Source: Candidatus Helarchaeota archaeon
Lineage (GTDB): Archaea; Asgardarchaeota; Lokiarchaeia; Helarchaeales; HEL-GB-A
Assembly: GCA_013375405.1 (NCBI GenBank)
Contig: JABXJU010000030.1
Span: 1 to 27,762 of the forward strand
Direction: 5' to 3'
Length of the DNA: 27,762 bases
In this document: positions 7,130 to 13,543 of the stretch, one piece after another
Position numbering within the stretch: position 1 is the stretch's first letter
Layout of the letters: each line of letters begins with the position of its first letter
Made by a program: the position numbers and the translations under genes
The notes under the pieces: model-generated
The model's database searches: none
Told to the model about the DNA's origin: nothing
Seen by the model: the letters and a program-made list of their open reading frames with translations, nothing else

Positions 7130-8596
7130 ATGCTCACCACGACCATTTTTCGCTTATACCCCTCTACATCACAAACAACCTCACTAAACGAAATCTTCAC
7201 CATTTATAATCGCGTCAAGCGCAAGGGGTACAAGCTCCTCTTCAACGGAGCACCGGAAATTCAACAGAAATTGATGCAGGCGTGCCACAATAACCCTTAT
7301 GTCAATACCATCATAATAGAGAATAAGACCAAGCTGGCACAGCAGAAAACATGGGTGCAGAAAAAAGCCCAGTATCTTCGCTATAAACTCGCAGTGGTGA
7401 AAGATAAAATAGCTAACACGAAAAAGAAGAACCCTCGAGATAGGAGTTTAAGAGGGTTATATGCACTCCTCTCATCGCTCCAAAATCGAGTGGCGAATTT
7501 AACCCTTAAACCAATCGTGTTCGGGACGAAACCATTGTTTCGGAAGCGCCTTTTAGGGCTCTTATCACGAGAAGAGTTTCGCATAAGGCGGGATGCGTCC
7601 TTTGCCTGCATTGGGAAGGTGCAATATGGAGTAAAGAATCTTAATTTAAAAGTCTTACCGGTGCGCCACCTGAAAATCCGGACGTTCAGTAAAGAACAAG
7701 GGAAGAAATGGTTACGTATCCCGTTTTCGGTGAATCCCAGCCAAGCCTCCCGATTCCGCGAAATTTTACAATTGGATAAATACACGGTTGTTGTCAAACG
7801 GAAGGTGGTGAAGGGTGAATTGCGATACTTCGCCCACATGTCCTACGAATCGCCCACTCCGGCAGTTACATGTGCCTTTGAGAACGGGGGCATTGGGCTG
7901 GATTTCAATTATGACTGCCTAGCACTGGTAAACATGGATCGCGATGGGAGGTTGTTGAGCTACCAATCCATCCGGTTGCGGAACTTGCACTCATATCGCA
8001 AAGGGCGGCGGGATGATTACGCGAGTTTCAAGCTGGGTAAAGTCATCAATTATTGTCTAAATAAAGGGAAAGGGCTGATTATTGAGGACCTGTCCTTCGA
8101 GCAGTCCTTCTCCTATAATAAAAAACGAAATCGCAAAATAACTCAATTAAAGACGTCAATGCTCCCGTTGTTGGAACGCAAATGCGCCCGCTATGGGATT
8201 GCAGTGAAAAAAGTGCATCCGGCATACACCACGATCATTGGGGCATTGAAGCATGGATGGTCATATAACTTATCTGAACACGTCTTAGCAAGTTATGTGA
8301 TAGCTCGGAAAGGCTTAGGGTTCACGGAAGACCTTCCAGCCTGCTACGAGTGGTTGCTCGCACAAGTCGGGGACGTCGTAAAGCCCCGTTTGAAACCGAG
8401 CAGTCCCTACCGGCAGTGGGCGCAACTCTACGACCTTTTCAAGCATTACGGGGTAACTCCCTTCAGGTCTCCAGACCCAGGGACCAATCTCAAGAGGAAT
8501 CTCTTGCTGGCCCTCGACACCGTGCTGGATGGCTTGAACCCGGCGACGGGCGTACCGCCGGATAACCTTACGGCGGGTCTACTCGCGTGCGGGTAG
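7130..8596 (+). CDS. tnpB: TnpB-family RNA-guided nuclease (OrfB), zinc-finger-less type
   Basis: 488 residues. RuvC-I is GIGLDFNYDCLALV (Asp258), RuvC-II is GLIIEDLSF (Glu319), and the RuvC-III region is KKVHPAYTTIIGALKHGWSYNLSEHVLASYVIARKGLGF by pattern, residues about 360-400. Canonical TnpB has four zinc-binding cysteines and a DRDVNAA motif there; both are absent. Glu383-His384 occupy the place, as in the branch of OrfB proteins with the pattern HPAYTS...LSxHxAAxxVIARR. The N-terminal 230 residues are basic and helical, as expected for RNA and DNA recognition. After RuvC-III there is an unusually long basic tail (about 85 residues). Its coding DNA also forms the RNA hairpins at 8539-8596, and the stop codon is the last base of the third hairpin. 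TnpB proteins use a guide RNA from the element's right end to cut matching DNA. Activity of this variant site is uncertain. Confidence 0.85.
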   Translation: MLTTTIFRLYPSTSQTTSLNEIFTIYNRVKRKGYKLLFNGAPEIQQKLMQACHNNPYVNTIIIENKTKLAQQKTWVQKKAQYLRYKLAVVKDKIANTKKKNPRDRSLRGLYALLSSLQNRVANLTLKPIVFGTKPLFRKRLLGLLSREEFRIRRDASFACIGKVQYGVKNLNLKVLPVRHLKIRTFSKEQGKKWLRIPFSVNPSQASRFREILQLDKYTVVVKRKVVKGELRYFAHMSYESPTPAVTCAFENGGIGLDFNYDCLALVNMDRDGRLLSYQSIRLRNLHSYRKGRRDDYASFKLGKVINYCLNKGKGLIIEDLSFEQSFSYNKKRNRKITQLKTSMLPLLERKCARYGIAVKKVHPAYTTIIGALKHGWSYNLSEHVLASYVIARKGLGFTEDLPACYEWLLAQVGDVVKPRLKPSSPYRQWAQLYDLFKHYGVTPFRSPDPGTNLKRNLLLALDTVLDGLNPATGVPPDNLTAGLLACG

Positions 8597-8664
8597 ATGG
8601 AGAATTGGCATAAAATTTTGATTTTTATAGAAATTATCAAAATTTTATAAATAATTTGAAGGTT
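8539..8664 (+). ncRNA. Candidate omegaRNA overlapping the tnpB 3' end
   Basis: Hairpin 1 is CCCG-GCGA-CGGG (8539-8550), a GNRA loop. Hairpin 2 is CCGCCG (8555-8560) with CGGCGG (8571-8576) around the loop GATAACCTTA. Hairpin 3 is CTACTCGC (8579-8586) with GCGGGTAG (8589-8596), ending exactly at the tnpB stop. The block TAGATGGAGAATTGGCATA follows and is identical in the deleted copy. The guide would start near 8665, reading antisense into the gene at 8645-9523. Structure is visible; function is inferred from TnpB biology. Confidence 0.6.
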
Positions 8665-9523
8665 TCGCATATTTCTTATTCTTTATGAGAAATACTTTTA
8701 ACCAGGCTTCTCGCTGAGGACCTGATGGCCGCGCGAGGATTTTCTCGATGGCCTCTTCTTTCTCCCAATGCGGTATTAGGGGTAATTTCTCGGTAAGAAT
8801 ATCAACTAGTACCTCTCGTTCATCTTTAACAACTGTGGGAACGATACCGGATGTCAGAGTAGTGCCTTGTTCGGTCCGCCGTTGAGCAATTAAGGCATCA
8901 GGAGCTTTAGGTGGAACCGTTGGAGGCGGCGATTTTTGAAATGGAGCAGGGGCTGATTCTATAGTAGGTGTTGTAGGTATGGTCGTAGGTTGTTCAGGAG
9001 CAGTTGTCGATGGTGGAGTTACGCTTGGTACATCTATACCATCAACCGCACTTTGCAATTGTTGTAATCTCTCAGATATTCTACCCATTACCTCTTGCGC
9101 AGGGGGCAATCTTATCGTTGGACTCTTGGTGGGAGGTGGTGTTCCTGGGGCTGTGGTTGAAATTGGAGAGGGGGTTGCTGGAGCAGGAGAGGGAGCCTGA
9201 GGGGGAGAACGTGCGGGAGTATCTTGTGAAGGCGGTGTTGCAGGAGCTGCAAATAAAGAGCTAATATTTTTAGCACGAGCAGAAAAATCATCAGCTATAT
9301 CTTCTTCCCCTAATTTTCGGGAAAGTTCAGCAATTTGAGTGAACAAATCGGGAAGTAATTCATAATCATCACTCTCAAGAAAAGTCTCGGCTTGGGCTAC
9401 TAAGGCTGCTCTTTCCTCCTTTAAATTCTTTTCATCCTTTTTTGAAAGTTCTGCTCCTATCCCCGCCAACATCATGAAAACTACAGAAACCCAGATACAG
9501 AGCATCAAAATCATATGAAACAC
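8645..9523 (-). CDS. Membrane-anchored Pro/Thr-rich linker protein, function unknown
   Basis: 292 residues from a GTG start at 9521-9523; an AGGAG site nine bases upstream supports it over the ATG three codons on. Residues 3-22 are one hydrophobic segment (signal anchor). Residues about 26-90 are charged amphipathic helices (VAQAETFLESDDYELLPDLF, then AELSRKLGEEDIADDF), reminiscent of a TPR-like helix pair. Residues about 93-235 are a low-complexity Pro/Thr/Ser/Ala linker. Residues about 236-285 form a compact helical end (EVLVDILTEKLPLIPHWEKE). No known family was recognised. The final codons (KPSNYL and the stop) lie in the right end of the TnpB element, so the native C-terminus may have been replaced by the insertion. 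A Pro-rich tether presenting a small C-terminal domain is the only structural reading I can offer. Confidence 0.65.
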   Translation of the reverse strand: MFHMILMLCIWVSVVFMMLAGIGAELSKKDEKNLKEERAALVAQAETFLESDDYELLPDLFTQIAELSRKLGEEDIADDFSARAKNISSLFAAPATPPSQDTPARSPPQAPSPAPATPSPISTTAPGTPPPTKSPTIRLPPAQEVMGRISERLQQLQSAVDGIDVPSVTPPSTTAPEQPTTIPTTPTIESAPAPFQKSPPPTVPPKAPDALIAQRRTEQGTTLTSGIVPTVVKDEREVLVDILTEKLPLIPHWEKEEAIEKILARPSGPQREAWLKVFLIKNKKYAKPSNYL

Positions 9524-9678
9524 AATAATATTCTCCTAATTGAGCCTTCCGTTCAAGTCCTATTATTATCTCTTATGAGTTCATTAGATAACTATTAAAA
9601 TTATTATTATAATAAAACCTTATAATTATTATCAGATTACAGTATTAATAACTAAAGAAAATCCTTGATGACCCGATA

Positions 9679-9966
9679 ATGCCACTCACTACGGTTGCAA
9701 TTGAAATAAGTAATGGGAAAATGGAAACATTATATTATCCGAGCAGCGTGGTCAAGGATTTTTTTCAGGTGGATCAACAATTAAAATTTTTGGAATTCGT
9801 TGAATTAGCTCTGAACTCCTTGAAGGAGTCAGACAAGCGGGTTACTGCTAAGTATGGCTATCCTTGTATAGGATGTGCCATTCTGAAGCAGAGGCTTATA
9901 AAGTGGGAGCAACTCTATAAATATGAGACGGTAAAGATTGTTAAAATCCACGAATTTATATATTAG
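9679..9966 (+). CDS. MSMEG_0570-like (nitrogen starvation response family) small protein
   Basis: 95 residues, ATG start. It follows the pattern of the MSMEG_0570/Sll0783-associated family: an N-terminal strand then YYPSSVVKDFF (family: C/Y-YSPSxVVxDY), a mid helix FVELALNSLKESDKRV, and TAKYGYPCIGC (family: RAKYGFxCS). In bacteria this gene belongs to the conserved Nit1C cluster with a nitrilase, a radical SAM protein and an acetyltransferase; its biochemical role is not established. None of those partners is seen here. The C-terminal 25 residues (KWEQLYKYETVKIVKIHEF) differ from what I recall of the family. Its end overlaps the ATP-grasp gene on the opposite strand by 11 bases. The assignment is by recalled pattern, not a search. 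Confidence 0.6.
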   Translation: MPLTTVAIEISNGKMETLYYPSSVVKDFFQVDQQLKFLEFVELALNSLKESDKRVTAKYGYPCIGCAILKQRLIKWEQLYKYETVKIVKIHEFIY

Positions 9967-11194
9967 CGCGTTCTTTTTGCTTTTTGATGTAATTTATGAA
10001 ATTAGTAAGTGTTTCTTGTGCTAGTTTTATCGATTCAGCCCGCGCTACTAAAAGTGTGATAGTGTGCCCTTGAACGGGAAAAGGAGGGGTGCTAATTTTG
10101 ATTCGGCCTTGAAACGCGGTTGGCACCTCAAGATGGTTCCATTCACCCTCAAAAGTCTCTTTAGTGAAAATCGTTGCCCCGTTTAAGGATACCTTTTTAG
10201 AAGGCTTCCCTTGAACTGCATCCAGGATTATTTGTGCAGGATTTATGGACAAGACTTCTCGTAATCCGAGATAGGAAGTGGTAATTCGGGGATTTATCTC
10301 GATTAGGAAAGGTGCATAAGAAAACACGAAATCTAATCCCACATAGCCACGGAATCCCTCTAGATGTTGGAGAATCTTTTTGGAATTTTCAAAAGCCTCG
10401 TCCTTGAGTGCGTGAGAGATGGGGAGATAGCCCCCTCGATACTCCGATTCCCCAGTGGGAGGCCCCAATCTGACTAATTGTGCATTTAAACTGATTGGGC
10501 GGACTTCCTTTTCACTTACGATTGCGGAAATGCTTACATCCAACCCATTAATAAATTTTTGAACTTGAAAAGTCTCCAACCGCGTCTCCTTCCTAACAGT
10601 CTGTAATCCAGCTTCAATATCTTGCTGGCTCGCGATGATACATATACCACTACCCCCTACTCCATCAATCGGTTTAAAGACAACGGGGTAACCAATTTGG
10701 CGGCAGATTTTATCAATAAGCTCAGATTTTTCTGAAAAGGCGACGCGAATTGCACTAGGCACTAAAACATGTGCTTCTAGGGCTTTCTTGTGGGTTTCAG
10801 CTTTATCAGCGGTGATTTTAATGGCATCAGCGGAAGGCCCTAAGAGTAACTTCCCGGCGCGTTCCACTTTCCTCGCTAATTCGAATAAAATATTATCGAA
10901 TTCCGGAGCTATTAACAACACCGCATCCGACTCGGCCAAATTCGCTTCAAACTTTTCTTCGAATTCCCCTCCTGCGATTTCAATAATTTTATGCGCTCGG
11001 ATATAATTCTGGATTGGAGTTAACCGTGCATCTAAGGTGGTTACGATTTCTTCTCCTACCCCTCTGAAATCCTCCACCACTGCATTCAACATCGCAAACC
11101 CCTCAGGGAATAGTGATGACTCTGCTGCGGCGTCCGCCAATCCTCCCCCCGTGATATGTTCATAAATAAAAATTCGGACGTTAAACACTTCCAT
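9956..11194 (-). CDS. ATP-grasp ligase, COG1821/MfnD-like
   Basis: 412 residues. The N-terminal pre-ATP-grasp domain starts RIFIYEHITGGG and includes DAVLLIAPEFDNILFELAR and LLLGPSADAIKITADKAETH. The ATP-grasp core has IGYPVVFKPIDGVGGSGI (nucleotide-binding Lys and glycine loop, residues about 166-183), FQVQKFINGLDVSISAIVS and GLDFVF...FLIEINPRITTSYLGL (Mg2+-binding Glu/Asn, residues about 300-318). This order matches predicted ATP-dependent carboligases related to tyramine-glutamate ligase MfnD of methanofuran synthesis. ATP-grasp enzymes join a carboxylate to an amine or thiol via an acyl phosphate. The substrate here is not certain, since no other methanofuran or methanopterin gene is nearby. 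The RHH gene lies 74 bases upstream on the same strand and may be co-transcribed. Confidence 0.8.
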   Translation of the reverse strand: MEVFNVRIFIYEHITGGGLADAAAESSLFPEGFAMLNAVVEDFRGVGEEIVTTLDARLTPIQNYIRAHKIIEIAGGEFEEKFEANLAESDAVLLIAPEFDNILFELARKVERAGKLLLGPSADAIKITADKAETHKKALEAHVLVPSAIRVAFSEKSELIDKICRQIGYPVVFKPIDGVGGSGICIIASQQDIEAGLQTVRKETRLETFQVQKFINGLDVSISAIVSEKEVRPISLNAQLVRLGPPTGESEYRGGYLPISHALKDEAFENSKKILQHLEGFRGYVGLDFVFSYAPFLIEINPRITTSYLGLREVLSINPAQIILDAVQGKPSKKVSLNGATIFTKETFEGEWNHLEVPTAFQGRIKISTPPFPVQGHTITLLVARAESIKLAQETLTNFINYIKKQKERANI

Positions 11195-11268
11195 TTTTAA
11201 AAAAGGAATTCAATTGAACCCTTTAACATGATTAAAATAAGTTATAAAAAAGGGGTAATGCCCTCACC

Positions 11269-11439
11269 CTATCCATTATTCTTCGTGGCTCTCTCAATTT
11301 TCTCTCGAATTGCCTGACGGATAAATTCCGGTATCGATGTAAATCCTTCTTCCTTATGGTTCGTGATATACTTCTCAATACGCTCAATTAATGGTATCGG
11401 TAATGAAACTTGCCTATAACCGCGTTCTTTCAACACCAC
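11269..11439 (-). CDS. Small ribbon-helix-helix DNA-binding protein
   Basis: 56 residues, beginning at tandem GTG codons (11439 or 11436); no ATG is in frame. The sequence VLKERGYRQVSLPIPL is a beta strand followed by the first helix, then IERIEKYITNHKEEGFTSIP, then EFIRQAIREKIERATKNNG. This is the standard one-strand, two-helix RHH (Arc/MetJ/CopG) fold with the G-F-x-S-x-x-E-F-I-R-x-A-I-R turn seen in many archaeal regulators. It would bind DNA as a dimer through the strand RQVSLP. It probably acts as a local transcription regulator, possibly of itself and of the ATP-grasp gene directly downstream. No nuclease or toxin partner typical of a toxin-antitoxin pair is next to it. Confidence 0.8.
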   Translation of the reverse strand: MVLKERGYRQVSLPIPLIERIEKYITNHKEEGFTSIPEFIRQAIREKIERATKNNG

Positions 11440-11754
11440 TGTTATACACCAATCTCATGAATTAACTTATTTGTATTCATAAAACATAGAAAGTTGTTAT
11501 ATAACCTTTTTGCATGTGATTAGTAGATGGCTGTATACGATTTTATTATTTATAAGAGTAAGTTCTAACACATGTTTCACTTTTATTAGGGAAATTTCGC
11601 AATTTGAACTATAATTAATAACACCGAAAATCCAATTTCGCCCTTATTTCCAAGGAGGAAATACATTTAAAATAATATATATATGAAAAGGAAAATAAAT
11701 TTGACAAAGAATATAGTATTTTAAATTTAGAATGCAATCTTTGGGATTCTAATA
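11440..11754. other. Non-coding gap of about 315 bases
   Basis: AT-rich sequence between the divergent RHH and two-module methyltransferase genes. It probably holds both promoters: TTTTATGAATA-like sequence on the minus strand near 11480, and AT-rich AAAATAATATATATATG near 11667-11686 on the plus strand. No RNA gene, repeat array or credible small ORF was seen. Confidence 0.5.
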
Positions 11755-13485
11755 ATGGAAATTTACGAAACTATGCAAATTTTGGATATAACTAAACTTA
11801 ATTCAGTTCTCCAAGATTCATTTGATGTAATAATTTTTAACACCTTTTTTACACTAGAGGAAAAATATTCCTATCAAATACCATCAAATGAAGATGTTAG
11901 TAATTTTATCGAAGCCAAGACACAGTATTTAGATAACTTTTTCAGAATTCTAAAGAATAGTGGCTTATTATTCATTTATGGACTGCCAAAATGGCTACCT
12001 TATATTGGAAATTACTTAGACTCCTTAAAAAATGATCATTCTCTGATGATTTTTAAATACTGGATTGCCTTGGCTCTAGATAAAAATGAAGCAAGAAGAA
12101 CCCTGTGTCCAGAACATATAGGGCTTCTTTTATATTTAAAAAGTAGAAATAGAAAATCCCCTTCACCTTTCCACTTAAATACTAAAAAAGTACGAATTCC
12201 TTACAAGAATTGTGAAGTTTGCGGTAAAAATATCAAAGATTGGGGTGGAAAAAAACATCTCATTAATCCATTAGGCGCAAATGTCTCCGACGTTTGGAGA
12301 GATGTCTCTAGACTAACACTTAATGATAACATAATTCCAGAGTTTATTTTAAAACGAATATATGATCTAACAGAGAAGAAATCCTTTTCCATTGGCTACT
12401 CAAAAGAACTTTCAAAGAGGCCTCTCAATGCTCAAGACTCTGGGAGCAGTTCAAGGGAGAATCCAACAGTTTCCACGGTAAATAAGCCGCTTGAATTTAA
12501 ATTCAATAGAGTCATACATACGGATTCATTGAAATATATGGAAGAAATTTCTAAACGCTATCCAGAAGGAATTTTCGATTTAGCTTTCGCCGATCCCCCA
12601 TATAATTTAGCAAAAACTTATTCGAATTACATGGATATTCAAGATGCTCGTGATTATATTAATTGGTGTGATAAATGGCTGGGTTTAATGGCCAAAGTTA
12701 TTCGTCCAGGGGGGGTCTTAATGGTTCTCAATTTGCCCAAATGGTGTATCTATCACGCCACATTCTTAAATAATATTTTAAATTTTAGACATTGGATAGT
12801 TTGGGATGCGCTCTCTTCGCCTGCAGGAAAAATAATGCCTGCGCACTATGCGATCTTATATTACACCAAGCCCGGTGGTAAAATCACTTTTAACTATCCC
12901 TCGGATATTGAGGCGGATTCGTATTGCCTTAGAATTAGTTGTAGAAAGGAGCGAAAGAAAATTAAGAATATTAAAAAAGTAAAGGTAACGGATATCTGGT
13001 GGGATATTCATCGAATTAAACATAAACGAGACCGTGATGAACATCCCTGCCAATTACCCCTTAATTTAATGAAAAGAATAATTGAAATGGTAACTAATCC
13101 TAATGATCTTGTTTATGATCCATTCTGTGGTGCAGGTACCACCGCCGTTTGCGCTAAAATGCTAAAAAGAAATTTCATTACAACAGAAATTGATGAAAAT
13201 TATGTTAAAATTGCCAAAGATAATTTGAGAAGACTTCAACCAACTCTCCAAAATGATTATGTGTTTATCCGCGCCCCTGTGAAAGAGAAAAAAATCTCTA
13301 TTGGCGTTCCCAAGAAAGAGATTGAAATTAAATTCATTGAATTATGTAAATCACAGAAGAAAGTTCTAACCCTCGAAGAAGTAAAAACCGTCAATGAAAC
13401 GCTCTTCAAGAATATTAGTAACTACTATCCCAATTTTAAGACATTAAAAAAAATTGCAAGAAGAAGACTGGAGATGAGTGATTGA
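11755..13485 (+). CDS. Two-module beta-class DNA methyltransferase with a degenerate first module
   Basis: 576 residues. Residues about 250-510 form a complete beta-class amino-methyltransferase: AFADPPYNL (Asp280-Tyr283), GGVLMVLNLPKW, HPCQLP, and motif I YDPFCGAGTTAVCAKMLKR (Asp455) then FITTEIDENY. Residues about 15-225 repeat the first part of this fold: DVIIFNTFF where DPPY should be, GLLFIYGLPKW matching the second-module GVLMVLNLPKW, an EHIGLLLYLKS strand, and VSDVWRDVSRL matching VTDIWWDIHRI. The first module has no DPPY and no SAM-binding motif I, so it should be catalytically dead and may serve in recognition. A CEVCGK pair lies between them. DPPY enzymes of this class methylate adenine N6 or cytosine N4; the target is unknown. 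It stands alone, convergent with the giant gene. Confidence 0.88.
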   Translation: MEIYETMQILDITKLNSVLQDSFDVIIFNTFFTLEEKYSYQIPSNEDVSNFIEAKTQYLDNFFRILKNSGLLFIYGLPKWLPYIGNYLDSLKNDHSLMIFKYWIALALDKNEARRTLCPEHIGLLLYLKSRNRKSPSPFHLNTKKVRIPYKNCEVCGKNIKDWGGKKHLINPLGANVSDVWRDVSRLTLNDNIIPEFILKRIYDLTEKKSFSIGYSKELSKRPLNAQDSGSSSRENPTVSTVNKPLEFKFNRVIHTDSLKYMEEISKRYPEGIFDLAFADPPYNLAKTYSNYMDIQDARDYINWCDKWLGLMAKVIRPGGVLMVLNLPKWCIYHATFLNNILNFRHWIVWDALSSPAGKIMPAHYAILYYTKPGGKITFNYPSDIEADSYCLRISCRKERKKIKNIKKVKVTDIWWDIHRIKHKRDRDEHPCQLPLNLMKRIIEMVTNPNDLVYDPFCGAGTTAVCAKMLKRNFITTEIDENYVKIAKDNLRRLQPTLQNDYVFIRAPVKEKKISIGVPKKEIEIKFIELCKSQKKVLTLEEVKTVNETLFKNISNYYPNFKTLKKIARRRLEMSD

Positions 13486-13543
13486 CTAATATGAAGACAG
13501 AAAATAGAAGGGAAGGGCACCTCGTTGCGTCCGTCCCGATTAT

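Larger units (their letters stand above)
6818..8664 (+). mobile_element. IS607-like TnpB element with tnpA relic
   Basis: Parts in order: a perfect 16-base palindrome TTATAAAATTTTATAA (6818-6833); a TATA-like TTTAAATAC (about 6844); a tnpA remnant at 6874; the paired-palindrome promoter at 7029-7073; tnpB at 7130-8596; and a 3' flank ending in TAATTTGAAGGTT at 8664, where similarity to the deleted copy stops. A related AT-rich sequence (TTATCAAAATTTTATAA, 8634-8650) lies near the right end, inverted relative to the left one. The element cannot move by itself unless another IS607-type TnpA acts on it, because tnpA is destroyed. Ends are approximate. Confidence 0.75.

Noticed and set aside
7381..7839. 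152-residue ORF antisense to tnpB
   Set aside because: It lies wholly within a well-supported gene, shows no domain, and arises from the codon pattern of the opposite strand.
6818..8650. True terminal inverted repeats of the TnpB element (TTATAAAATTTT)
   Set aside because: The match is pure A/T, self-palindromic and not at the exact ends; IS607-type elements normally lack inverted repeats, so it may be chance.
8979..9264. Two Gly/Val-rich plus-strand ORFs
   Set aside because: They are shadows of the Pro/Thr-rich linker coded on the minus strand; Pro codons read as Gly on the other strand.
11269..11439. RHH protein as an antitoxin
   Set aside because: No toxin gene is adjacent; the neighbour is an ATP-grasp enzyme, so general transcription regulation is the safer call.
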